A stretch of DNA of 43,141 nt from JBPCRW01 sp050996405 (lineage in GTDB: Bacteria > Acidobacteriota > Blastocatellia > Pyrinomonadales > Pyrinomonadaceae), in NCBI GenBank assembly GCA_050996405.1, contig JBPCRW010000235.1, positions 1 through 43,141 of the forward strand, written 5' to 3'. A model generated the notes under the pieces. That model ran no database searches. It was not told the origin of the DNA and was given only the letters and a program-made list of their open reading frames with translations. The first letter of the stretch is position 1; each line of letters opens with the position of its first letter. Of the stretch, positions 34,996 through 41,688 are shown piece by piece. The position numbers were made by a program, and so were the translations under genes.

Positions 34996-35034
34996 ATATT
35001 TTATATTAACAAATTTCGTTCCGCTTTCATCTCT

Positions 35035-35366
35035 TTATATTTGAAGGATTTCGAGAAATTTCGCCGCCCCTTCAAGTGTGGCGATTTTGTCGCTTTGCCC
35101 ATTGCGCCACGCTTTCAAAAAATGCCTGATTTTGTAAAAATCGGCGTTGTTTTCGACCGTCTCCAAACGACGATAAAAAATTATGACGAGTTTTTTATTT
35201 GCGATTTTTCGATATGCGGCATCAGTTCTTTTGCCGCATACCGCGAGTCCAGAACAGCTTGAATTTTAATCGAATTAGAAAAGCGTTTTTGCTCATCCGG
35301 TTTTAATTTCGGCGCGAAAGCGTCATTATAATAACATAATAACAAAAAGAAAAGAGATACGAATAC
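35035..35366 (-). pseudogene. Remnant of a small secreted protein gene, frameshifted and truncated at a MITE
   Basis: On the minus strand, reading leftward from the MITE edge, one frame gives a signal-peptide-like stretch (FVSLFFLLLCYYNDAFA) then PKLKPDEQKRFSNSIK and ELMPHIEKSQIK, stopping at 35181-35183. Adding one base in the six-A run at 35191-35196 joins a second frame (KLVIIFYRRLETVENNADFY, ending AAKFLEILQI) that stops at 35035-35037. Together they read as one protein of about 110 residues. No start codon is left on the MITE side. No family recognised. The frameshift could be a homopolymer sequencing error; the missing start is harder to explain that way. Confidence 0.45.
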
Positions 35367-35467
35367 TATAGGACTTTCTCACTTTTTGCAGAAGCCCGCA
35401 CAAAGTAAATGACGCAAAACACACTTACGAGCGTAGCGTGTTTCTGTATTTTTGAGAAAGTCCTATA
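35367..35467. mobile_element. MITE-like element copy B with perfect 15-bp terminal inverted repeats
   Basis: 101 nt bounded by TATAGGACTTTCTCA (35367-35381) and its exact complement (35453-35467). The inverted similarity continues inward imperfectly for about 15 nt (GCAGAAGCCCGC facing ACAGAAACACGC). The outermost TA pairs could be a TA target duplication, as made by IS630/mariner-type transposases. No coding capacity. The inside matches copies A and C. Confidence 0.75.
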
Positions 35468-35504
35468 CTATCAAAGCTGAAGCCGAACTCGGATTATAAG
35501 ATTT

Positions 35505-35933
35505 TCAATTTTCCGCCTTTGTTTCGCCCTCAATCCACGTTTCGCCGTCTCGATAAACTTCTTTTTTCCAAATCGGAATGGTGCGTTTTAGTTCCTTAAT
35601 CAGCCATTCGCAGGCTTCAAAGGCGGCGCGGCGATGCGGCGCGGCAACCGAAACGACGACGCTCGTTTCGCCGATTTCGAGTTTTCCGAGGCGATGGATG
35701 ATGCCGATGGAAGAGACTTCAAACTGCTCGCGCGCCTTTGCAATCAGCTTTTCAATTTCCTTTAAAGCCATCGGTTCATACGCTTCATAAACCAGATATT
35801 TTGTTTCGCGTCCTTTCGTAAATTGACGGACATAACCGTCAAGCGTCACAGTCGCGCCGCAATTTGCCGGAACAACGCGCCGCGCAATCGCGCCGACATC
35901 TAAAGGTTTGATTGTCAGTTCAAAAAAGTCCAT
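35505..35933 (-). CDS. moaE: Molybdopterin synthase catalytic subunit MoaE
   Basis: A 142-residue protein that, with MoaD, inserts two sulfurs into cyclic pyranopterin monophosphate to make molybdopterin. Family landmarks are GYVRQFTKGR, LVYEAYEPMA, IIHRLGKLEIGETSVVVSVA, PHRRAAFEACEWLIKELKR and the catalytic lysine region IPIWKKE. The length is normal. It lies 114 nt downstream of moaD on the same strand, with an imperfect long palindrome between them. Other molybdenum cofactor genes are not in the window. Confidence 0.95.
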   Translation of the reverse strand: MDFFELTIKPLDVGAIARRVVPANCGATVTLDGYVRQFTKGRETKYLVYEAYEPMALKEIEKLIAKAREQFEVSSIGIIHRLGKLEIGETSVVVSVAAPHRRAAFEACEWLIKELKRTIPIWKKEVYRDGETWIEGETKAEN

Positions 35934-35940
35934 TAAACAA

Positions 35941-36049
35941 GATAGCCGCGAAAACGCGCGGGAAACACAAAATTTTTAAGAAAATTATTACAGTATTCTT
36001 TTTACAATTTTGATTTTTTTGTGTCTTTTGTGCATTTTCGCGGCTAATC
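35941..36049. repeat. Long imperfect palindrome between moaD and moaE
   Basis: The left arm 35941-35972 (GATAGCCGCGAAAACGCG, then GGGAAACACAAAA) faces 36014-36049, whose complement begins GATTAGCCGCGAAAATGCAC. The units suggest a loose 9-nt rhythm. The right arm overlaps the moaD stop codon. It could act as a processing or attenuating hairpin between the two subunits' genes. Confidence 0.65.
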
Positions 36050-36287
36050 ATCCGCCGCTAACGGCTGTAAAAACAGCGAGTTCGTCTCCATCATTTATCG
36101 TTTCGCCGCCGCCCGCATATTCCTGATTGACGGCGAAAAGCAGGGAATGTTTACGAAGCTGCGGAAATTTTTCGAGGATTTGAGAAAAAGCCGTCTCCGC
36201 CTTTGCTTCCCTTTCTAAACTAATCTCGATTTCCCTTTCGCCGATTTCATCCGCCGTCGCGCCAAAAAATAAAACTCGCACTTTCAT
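36048..36287 (-). CDS. moaD: Molybdopterin synthase sulfur carrier subunit MoaD
   Basis: A 79-residue ubiquitin-fold protein ending in the diagnostic Gly-Gly (TAVSGG), which is adenylated and thiocarboxylated before delivering sulfur to MoaE. It begins MKVRVLFFGATADEIGEREI, with the expected LFAVNQEYAGGG and DGDELAVF near the end. The ATG at 36287 is preferred to one 36 nt upstream because the family starts here and the longer version would read a palindrome (36299-36365). There is no obvious Shine-Dalgarno. Upstream, on the same strand, is an acyl-CoA synthetase that is probably unrelated in function. Confidence 0.94.
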   Translation of the reverse strand: MKVRVLFFGATADEIGEREIEISLEREAKAETAFSQILEKFPQLRKHSLLFAVNQEYAGGGETINDGDELAVFTAVSGG

Positions 36288-36298
36288 ACAGAAAATTT

Positions 36299-36365
36299 CA
36301 CCACAAAGACACGAAGAACACAAAGAAGCTAAATTAAATCTTCGTATTTATTGTGTCTTTGTGGT
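36299..36365. repeat. Palindrome upstream of moaD with 9-nt rhythm
   Basis: ACCACAAAGACAC at 36300-36312 pairs exactly with 36353-36365, and the pairing goes on imperfectly inward. The left arm reads as CCACAAAGA/CACGAAGAA/CACAAAGAA. It lies between the acyl-CoA synthetase stop and the moaD start, where it could end or attenuate transcription. Confidence 0.7.
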
Positions 36366-36380
36366 AGAAAACTAATTTTC

Positions 36381-37961
36381 CTAGCGCAAAGCGCGTTTCA
36401 AAATTTTCCCCGTTCCGCCGATTGGAAGCTCGTCGCGGAATTCGACGAAACGCGGATATTTATTTGCTGCAAACTGCCGTTTGCACCACGCGATAAATTC
36501 TTCTTCCGTCAAATTCGCGCCTTGTTTTTTGACGACAAAGGCTTTAACTTCCTCGCCCAGACGCTCGTCCGCGATGCCGATGACCGCGCACAAACTGACG
36601 GCTTCGTGCGTCATTATCACTTCTTCAAGTTCGCGCGGATAAATGTTGTAACCGCCGCGCAGAATCATATCTTTTTTGCGGTCAACAATTGAAAGATAAT
36701 CTTCCGCATCCATAATTCCGATGTCGCCCGTGTGAAACCAGCCGCCGCGAAACACTTCTGCGGTCGCTTCCGGTCGTTTATAATAACCTTTCATCACGTT
36801 GTGACCGCGAACGACGACTTCGCCGCGCGTGCCGCGTTTAACTTCATTATCATTTTCGTCAACGCATTTTATTTCAACGCCGAAAATCGGCTGTCCGACC
36901 GTGCCGGGTTTTGACGGTTTCTCAAATTGATTGAAACACGCGACGGGCGAAGTTTCCGACAAGCCGTAGCCTTCCAAAATGCGAAGCCCGAAAATTTTCT
37001 CGAAACGCCGCATCACTTCGACTGGCATCGGCGCGCCGCCGGAAGTCGGAACTTTTAAATATTGGGCGATTTTTGAAATATCATAATTATTTTCTTCGAC
37101 AAATTTTAAAATCGTCCAATACATCGTCGGCACGCCAATCCAAAAATTTACGCGCTCTCGTTCCATCGTTTCGAGCGTCGCCCGCGCGTCAAAACGCGGC
37201 AGCAAAACGCAGCGATTTCCAGCGTAAAGATTCGTGTTCATCTGCACGGTTTGCCCCGTCGTGTGAAAAAGCGGCAAGGTTATCAAAACGGTTTTCTGCT
37301 CGCCGTCCGTAAAATCCAAAAACGGTAAATGCAGGCTGAAATTCGTGATTGAATTCATCAGCAAATTCAAGTGCGTGAGTTCCGCGCCCTTCGGCTGTCC
37401 GGTCGTTCCCGAAGTGTAAAGAATCGCGCAAGTGTCGTCGGGCGCGGTCGGAAAAGTTTCAAATTCTTCTGATTTACCTTTCGTGATTTCGTCTAAAGTT
37501 TTGCAGTTTTCAAACGGCGACGGCGCGTTTTCATCGAGCGTCATAACGATTAAATCTTTACACGATTCAACTTGGTCGAAACCTTCTTTAACCATTTGCG
37601 CCATCGGCAATTCCGGCGTTCCTTCAAAAACGAAAACGGCTTTTGCGTCCGAATCTTTTAAGTGATAAGCAATTTCGCGCGGCTTGAACAAAACGTTCAA
37701 AGGCACGACCGCCGCGCCCGTTTTCATAATCGCGTAATAAACAACGGGGAAAAAAGGCAGGTTCGGGCAGCAGAGCGCGACGTTATCGCCGCGTCCGATT
37801 TTCATTTCGACGAGCGCGTTTGCCACTTGATTGGAAAGCGCGTTCAATTGTCCGTAAGTCAAACGCGCATCCTTGCAGACAATCGCTTCTTTGTCAGGCG
37901 CGAGCCGCGCGTGATGCTCGATGATTGAAGCCAGATTAAGCGTCGTCGCGCCGTATTTCAT
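36381..37961 (-). CDS. Long-chain fatty-acid-CoA ligase (AMP-binding)
   Basis: A 526-residue ANL-family acyl-CoA synthetase, which activates a carboxylic acid with ATP and joins it to CoA. Motifs in order: ILYTSGTTGQPKGAELTH (P-loop), LPLFHTTGQ, VPTSGGAPMP, EGYGLSETSP, GWFHTGDIGI, DRKKDMILRGGYNIYP, and the catalytic lysine in GTGKILKRALR at the C-terminus. The length is normal and all motifs are intact. The best guess is a medium/long-chain or aryl acid; exact specificity is not readable. It is divergent from the methyltransferase gene, with heptamer hairpin H4 between. Confidence 0.93.
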   Translation of the reverse strand: MKYGATTLNLASIIEHHARLAPDKEAIVCKDARLTYGQLNALSNQVANALVEMKIGRGDNVALCCPNLPFFPVVYYAIMKTGAAVVPLNVLFKPREIAYHLKDSDAKAVFVFEGTPELPMAQMVKEGFDQVESCKDLIVMTLDENAPSPFENCKTLDEITKGKSEEFETFPTAPDDTCAILYTSGTTGQPKGAELTHLNLLMNSITNFSLHLPFLDFTDGEQKTVLITLPLFHTTGQTVQMNTNLYAGNRCVLLPRFDARATLETMERERVNFWIGVPTMYWTILKFVEENNYDISKIAQYLKVPTSGGAPMPVEVMRRFEKIFGLRILEGYGLSETSPVACFNQFEKPSKPGTVGQPIFGVEIKCVDENDNEVKRGTRGEVVVRGHNVMKGYYKRPEATAEVFRGGWFHTGDIGIMDAEDYLSIVDRKKDMILRGGYNIYPRELEEVIMTHEAVSLCAVIGIADERLGEEVKAFVVKKQGANLTEEEFIAWCKRQFAANKYPRFVEFRDELPIGGTGKILKRALR

Positions 37962-37964
37962 AAT

Positions 37965-38038
37965 CTTGTAAATAGTAAATCGTAAATCGCCGGTAGAACA
38001 AATCTCCGTTGACGATTCACGATTGACGATTTACAGAT
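37965..38038. repeat. Heptamer-built inverted repeat H4 in a divergent promoter region
   Basis: The left arm (37965-37994, TAGTAAA/TCGTAAA/TCGCCGG) faces 38007-38038 (TTGACGA/TTCACGA/TTGACGA/TTTACAG). The arms match imperfectly over about 30 nt in a 7-nt register. It occupies most of the 98 nt between the acyl-CoA synthetase and methyltransferase start codons. Confidence 0.75.
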
Positions 38039-38059
38039 TTTTTCGGTTAAAATATACGA

Positions 38060-38854
38060 ATGACGAAAACCCAAAAGGAACTTGCCTTTTTGCGCGAATT
38101 GCATGTTGATTCCGCGTGGACTGAAAGATTTACGGATTTTGTTGACAAAAACCTTAAACTTTCCGACGCGAAAAATATTCTTTACATCAACGCCGGAACT
38201 GGAAATCATGCGATTGCGCTGCGCGAAAAACTCGACAAAGATTCAAAGATTTTCGCCGTTAGTGAAAATCAAGACCTTTTAAATATCGCCCGCGACAAAG
38301 CCGCCGCCGTCAAAGCCGACGTTAATTTTTCGACGCGAAAATTCAAAGACAAAACTTTCGACGCGGTTTTAGTTGACGCGAGTTTTTCGCGCCCAGCCGA
38401 TTTGCGGAATCTTTTAAACGAAGCCGCGCGCGTCGCCGAAACCGGCGGCAAGGTCGCTCTTTTCACGCCGACGGCGGGAAGTTTCGGCGAAATTTTTTCG
38501 TTTCTCTGGGAAATATTTTTTAACGACGGTTTGGGCAATTATGGCGCGGAAGCCGAGAGTTTGATTACCGGACTGCCGACCGTTTCGCGTCTTGAAGAAA
38601 TTGCCGAAAATGCGGGTTTGAAAAAGATTGAAACGCAGACGAGCAATGAAACTTTTGAATATGAAAACGGCGCGGAATTTATTAATTCGACTCTGGTTGC
38701 GAATTTTCTTTTGCCGGTCTGGTTAAAATTTCTGAATAAAAAACAAAAAGAGCGGGTTCACGCGGAACTCGTTCAATTAGTTGATGCCGAAGACGGCGAT
38801 TTGAGTTTTCGCTTTTCTGTTAAAGCGACTTTAATGACGGGCGAAAAAGGTTAG
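38060..38854 (+). CDS. Class I SAM-dependent methyltransferase
   Basis: A 264-residue protein with a Rossmann methyltransferase core. Motif I ILYINAGTGNHAIALREKL (about 40-58) is a slightly unusual G-x-G loop, with FAVSENQDLLNIARDKA binding the SAM ribose, DAVLVDASFSRPADL as motif II and ARVAETGGKVALFTPTAGSF as motif III. Residues about 165-264 resemble the substrate cap seen in small-molecule methyltransferases. The substrate is unknown. It is transcribed alone and ends in a bidirectional terminator shared with tatA. Confidence 0.82.
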   Translation: MTKTQKELAFLRELHVDSAWTERFTDFVDKNLKLSDAKNILYINAGTGNHAIALREKLDKDSKIFAVSENQDLLNIARDKAAAVKADVNFSTRKFKDKTFDAVLVDASFSRPADLRNLLNEAARVAETGGKVALFTPTAGSFGEIFSFLWEIFFNDGLGNYGAEAESLITGLPTVSRLEEIAENAGLKKIETQTSNETFEYENGAEFINSTLVANFLLPVWLKFLNKKQKERVHAELVQLVDAEDGDLSFRFSVKATLMTGEKG

Positions 38855-38866
38855 ATAAAGAAATAT

Positions 38867-38903
38867 AAAAAGCGGCAAAGTCGTTTCCGACCATCCGCTT
38901 TTT
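38867..38903. terminator. Bidirectional rho-independent terminator
   Basis: AAAAAGCGG (38867-38875) pairs with CCGCTTTTT (38895-38903) around a 19-nt loop. The flanking A- and T-runs work on both strands, serving the methyltransferase gene on the left and tatA on the right. Confidence 0.8.
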
Positions 38904-38923
38904 GATTCAGCTTTTGTAAAACT

Positions 38924-39211
38924 TTAGTTGATTTGTTTTGCTTCGGCGCGGCGGCGCATTTCCGCAATCAGAGCTTCGTCGCTCAACTCGCTGACCTGCG
39001 GCGGCGATGCCGAATTTTGTTTCTTTTTCTCCGCGGCGGCTAGTTCCTCTTCAGCGTCGGCTTCGCGCAGTCCTTCCTGAAAAGCCTTTTTGCTTTGTCC
39101 GATAGATTTTGCAAGCTGCGGCAATTTGCTCGCGCCGAACAGCATAAAAACCACGCCAGCAACCAGCACCCATTCCATCGGACTACTGAAAATAAATAAA
39201 AATGTTGTCAT
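38924..39211 (-). CDS. tatA: Twin-arginine translocase subunit TatA/TatE
   Basis: A 95-residue protein that oligomerises to form the pore of the Tat system, which exports folded proteins. One N-terminal membrane helix (about 10-25) ends at the hinge FGASKLPQLAKSIGQSKKAF, the defining amphipathic helix with the Phe-Gly pair. A charged Glu/Lys/Ala C-terminal tail follows, as usual. AGAAGG lies before the ATG. It is not next to tatB or tatC; a stand-alone tatA is common. Folded cofactor enzymes such as molybdoenzymes are typical cargo, in keeping with moaD/moaE 2.6 kb away, though that link is only suggestive. Confidence 0.92.
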   Translation of the reverse strand: MTTFLFIFSSPMEWVLVAGVVFMLFGASKLPQLAKSIGQSKKAFQEGLREADAEEELAAAEKKKQNSASPPQVSELSDEALIAEMRRRAEAKQIN

Positions 39212-39333
39212 AACAAAACCTTCTCTTAAATTATTTGACGCTTGGAAAACGCAAAAAGTTGGCGCGTCAATTTCTTTTTATCATACCGCTAATAACGAAT
39301 AATTGAAAGCGTAGATAAAAAACGTAAGATTTC

Positions 39334-40293
39334 TCATTTTCCGTTTTGCGCCGATTTGAATTTATCCATCGCGTTTATCAGCGCGTCTGTAATTCCCGGC
39401 TCGCTGACGGAATGCCCTGCATCGGGAACAATTATCAATTCGGCTTCGGGAAACGCTCGATGCAAATCCCACGCGCTTGTCGCCGGACAGACGACATCGT
39501 AACGCCCTTGAACGATGACGGTTGGAATATGACGGATTTTATCAATATTTTCAATCAAATAATTTTCCGACGGGAAAAACGAGTTGTTCATAAAATAATG
39601 ACATTCGATTCGCGCCAAAGAAAGGGCTTCGTGCGGGTTTTCCCAATGCTGCATCAAATCCGCGCTCGGATAAAGTTTCGACGTTGAGCCTTCCCAGACG
39701 CTCCACGCGCGCGCCGCCGACAATCTCACGTTTTCATCGTCGCTCGTCAGGCGATTATAGTAAGCCATCATAAAATTATTGCGTTCTTCCGGCGGGATTT
39801 CATCGCGGTAACGCTCCCAGAAATCTGGGAAAATCTCCGACGCGCCGTATTGATAAAACCACGAAAGTTCTTTGCGTCTGGTTAAAAAAATTCCGCGCAA
39901 AATTAAACCCAGAACGCGGTCGGGATGCGTTTCGGCGTAAGCCAAACTCAAAGTGCTGCCCCACGAACCGCCGAACACATACCATTTTTCGATGCCGAAT
40001 TTTTCGCGCAGAGTTTCGATGTCCGCAATCAAATCCCACGTCGTGTTTTCGCGCAATTCGGCGTGCGGCGTAGAACGCCCCGAACCGCGCTGGTCGAAAA
40101 GTATGACGTGATACGCCTGCGGGTCAAAATACTGCCGATACGAAGAAATTAAACCGCCGCCCGGTCCGCCGTGCAGAAACACCACCGGAATGCCGTCCGC
40201 ATTGCCGACGCGCTCGTAGTAAATTTCGTGAATGTCGGAAACCTTCAGCATTCCCGAATCGAACGGTTCAATCTCTGGATAAAGTGTTTTCAT
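39334..40293 (-). CDS. pip: Proline iminopeptidase
   Basis: A 319-residue alpha/beta-hydrolase of peptidase family S33 that removes N-terminal proline from peptides in the cytoplasm. The oxyanion region VFLHGGPGGG is at 38-47, FDQRGSGRSTPH follows, the nucleophile elbow GGSWGS has Ser110, the acid is in VQGRYDVVCP and the histidine in PDAGHSVSEPG. All catalytic residues are intact and the length is typical. No signal peptide. It stands alone; the intergenic region downstream (39212-39333) has no clear terminator. Confidence 0.95.
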   Translation of the reverse strand: MKTLYPEIEPFDSGMLKVSDIHEIYYERVGNADGIPVVFLHGGPGGGLISSYRQYFDPQAYHVILFDQRGSGRSTPHAELRENTTWDLIADIETLREKFGIEKWYVFGGSWGSTLSLAYAETHPDRVLGLILRGIFLTRRKELSWFYQYGASEIFPDFWERYRDEIPPEERNNFMMAYYNRLTSDDENVRLSAARAWSVWEGSTSKLYPSADLMQHWENPHEALSLARIECHYFMNNSFFPSENYLIENIDKIRHIPTVIVQGRYDVVCPATSAWDLHRAFPEAELIIVPDAGHSVSEPGITDALINAMDKFKSAQNGK

Positions 40294-40589
40294 ATAACGA
40301 ATAATACTCGAAATTATTTTAATCGTTCAAATCAGGTTCTTGTTTTAAAAATTTTATCTTAGTTTAGACTGTTTCCGTTATCGCCGCGAAACGCTCTCAT
40401 TTGATGCCGCGCGCGAAAATTGTCGGCGGCAAAAAAACATTTTCAGAATTATTAGTTTGTGCTATTGTTAAGCATACAGACATCCATTTTCAGAGAACTG
40501 ATGAGATGAAATCGAACTTGCGAAGCTGTTTTTTTGTAACGGCTGAATAAGTTTGGGTTTTAAATTTAACGAATGTGGGGAATAAGCAA

Positions 40590-40988
40590 ATGAGAAAAAC
40601 AAAATTGACGATTATCGGATTATCGCTGCTAATGGCTTTGTTCATGACGGCGATGTCTTTTACGGGTTATACCCAAAATCAAAATTCCGGCGAGAGCCAG
40701 CAAAACAACAGCCAGCAAAACGGCAATACAAACAAGAAAAAGAAAAACACCAACCGCAACTCGAACAGAAACAATAACGGAAATTCAAGCATGAATTCAA
40801 ATTCTAATATGAATTCAAATATGGAGATGAATTCAAATTCTAATATGAATTCAAATATGGAGATGAATTCAAACAGAAATTCCAACAGAAATATGAATTC
40901 AAACAGAAATTCCAACAGAAATATGAATTCCAATATGAACAGGAATTCAAACACGACACCGCCGCAAACCAGTCCAACGCCAAGATAA
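40590..40988 (+). CDS. Secreted Asn/Met/Ser-rich repeat protein
   Basis: 132 residues. A signal peptide (about 1-28, ending FTGYTQ) is followed by a low-complexity mature part made almost only of Asn, Ser, Met, Gln, Lys and Arg, ending in a Pro/Thr tail. Within it, a 36-nt unit (40791-40826) is repeated exactly at 40827-40862, and a 30-nt unit (40863-40892) exactly at 40893-40922, giving MNSN-, NMEM- and NRNSN-type peptide repeats. The start at 40590 is chosen over a GTG at 40575 because the signal peptide begins there, after GTGGGGAA. No family recognised. The array may expand and contract by slippage. Surface, adhesive or metal-binding roles are possible, but none is shown. Confidence 0.75.
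   Translation: MRKTKLTIIGLSLLMALFMTAMSFTGYTQNQNSGESQQNNSQQNGNTNKKKKNTNRNSNRNNNGNSSMNSNSNMNSNMEMNSNSNMNSNMEMNSNRNSNRNMNSNRNSNRNMNSNMNRNSNTTPPQTSPTPR
40791..40922 (+). repeat. Tandem repeats inside the Asn-rich gene
   Basis: Two exact 36-nt units (40791-40826, 40827-40862) are followed by two exact 30-nt units (40863-40892, 40893-40922). All start ATGAATTCAAA. Exact identity at the DNA level points to recent duplication. Confidence 0.95.
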
Positions 40989-41010
40989 TAATTTAACTGA
41001 AAGATGTCTG

Positions 41011-41042
41011 GAAAAAGTGTTGATTTCGGTCAACACTTTTTC
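41011..41042 (+). terminator. Rho-independent terminator after the Asn-rich gene
   Basis: GAAAAAGTGTTGA (41011-41023) pairs with TCAACACTTTTTC (41030-41042) around a 6-nt TTTCGG loop, 22 nt after the stop codon. Confidence 0.88.
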
Positions 41043-41086
41043 TTTCGCGCAAATATTTTAATCGATTTTTTTTGAGAAAAAAAGTA

Positions 41087-41116
41087 TTGACGCAGCCCGC
41101 CCGCATCGGCTATTAT
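41087..41116 (+). promoter_or_regulatory. Promoter of the small structured RNA
   Basis: TTGACG at 41087-41092 and TATTAT at 41111-41116 are spaced by 18 nt, a good sigma-70-type pair. The predicted start is about 41122-41124, just before the 16S-complementary stretch. Confidence 0.7.
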
Positions 41117-41155
41117 CTTTTCAACACTAAAAGGAGGTGATCCAAAAAAGCATTT

Positions 41156-41191
41156 ATGAATAAAGATTACAGTGAGGTGGCTGCGACCTAG
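41156..41191 (+). CDS. Possible 11-residue leader peptide inside the small RNA
   Basis: ATG to TAG, encoding MNKDYSEVAAT. It follows the 16S-complementary stretch with unusually long spacing (18 nt from GGAGG; 12 nt from the end of the full complement). Its stop codon lies in the loop region of hairpin 1. Translation could open or close the pseudoknots. Whether it is translated is unknown. Confidence 0.35.
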   Translation: MNKDYSEVAAT

Positions 41192-41265
41192 CAGCAAGTC
41201 TCAAAGGTTTGCGAGACTTGTTCGGCTCTTAAAACAGCACAGGTCAATCCAAACAGACTAACCGG

Positions 41266-41304
41266 AAAGTCGTTTATTCGTTATTAGCGAATAAACGACT
41301 TTTT
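41266..41304 (+). terminator. Strong terminator of the small RNA
   Basis: A perfect 15-bp stem (41266-41280 with 41288-41302, AAAGTCGTTTATTCG and complement) with a 7-nt loop, running into TTTTT at 41300-41304. It ends 23 nt before the convergent gene's stop. Confidence 0.9.
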
Positions 41305-41326
41305 AAATGTTTTTGAAACGTAAATT

Positions 41327-41605
41327 TTAAACTTGCACTTCTCTGCCGCGCCGCCATCGAATCGTTTTTGTGCCGCCAGCAAAATAAGTCAGAATCAGAG
41401 CAAATAAATGCGCCGCGAACCAGATATTATTTGTTCCCATATTCTGGTAAATAAAAATCAAAATCAAAACTCGCGGAATAAACACGCCGAGAATCGCATC
41501 TCCCCATAACGGAATCGTGCTATGCGGAAAATGCCCCGTCAGGAAATAAAACAACAGCACGATTCGCGGAAAAAACAGCGAGAACAGCAAAAAATAAAAA
41601 TCCAT
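41327..41605 (-). CDS. Small integral membrane protein of unknown function
   Basis: A 92-residue hydrophobic protein with about three membrane segments (around 3-22, 33-52 and 60-75) and a basic C-terminus (TIRWRRGREVQV), which by the positive-inside rule would be cytoplasmic. I do not recognise a family. GAGGTAACAGGAA before the ATG gives a credible ribosome site. It is convergent with the small RNA and lies in a run of short genes at the right end of the window. Confidence 0.65.
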   Translation of the reverse strand: MDFYFLLFSLFFPRIVLLFYFLTGHFPHSTIPLWGDAILGVFIPRVLILIFIYQNMGTNNIWFAAHLFALILTYFAGGTKTIRWRRGREVQV

Positions 41606-41688
41606 TTCCTGTTACCTCAAGCTCGAAAAATTATCCATTTCACAATTATTTTTAAACTGAAAAATTATCGTTTCGCTAAATAACATAA

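Larger units (their letters stand above)
34996..35504. other. Intergenic region with gene remnant and MITE
   Basis: 509 nt without an intact gene. From the left it holds the likely leader of the radical SAM operon (minus strand), a decayed minus-strand gene (35035-35366), the MITE-like copy B (35367-35467) and a short spacer before moaE. Remnant and element are described separately. Confidence 0.7.
41122..41304 (+). ncRNA. Free-standing structured small RNA with hyper-complementary Shine-Dalgarno
   Basis: An independent unit of about 183 nt with its own promoter and terminator and no large gene. AAGGAGGTGATCC (41131-41143) is an exact complement of the bacterial 16S rRNA 3' end, far longer than a normal ribosome site. 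An 11-codon frame (ATG 41156, TAG 41189-41191) encodes MNKDYSEVAAT, but the ATG lies 18 nt after GGAGG, which is too far for standard initiation. Hairpin 1 (GCTGC/GCAGC, 41180-41195) covers its stop, and the loop GACCT can pair with AGGTC at 41241-41245. Hairpin 2 (CAAGTCTC/GAGACTTG, 41195-41220) has a loop GTTTG that can pair with CAAAC at 41250-41254. Both pairings would be pseudoknots. I do not recognise it as a known RNA class. Confidence 0.6.

Noticed and set aside
34726..35262. Plus-strand frame of 178 codons across the radical SAM 5' end
   Set aside because: Its first half is the antisense of the radical SAM gene and the rest is the antisense of the decayed minus-strand gene; no family or ribosome site.
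41131..41143. Fragment of an antisense 16S rRNA gene
   Set aside because: Only the tail complement matches; the next bases do not continue into rRNA sequence, so it is a long ribosome-binding type motif rather than an rRNA remnant.
41235..41256. Signal recognition particle RNA core (CAGGTCA-like stretch)
   Set aside because: The GGAAGCAGC tetraloop part and the long hairpin of SRP RNA are missing.
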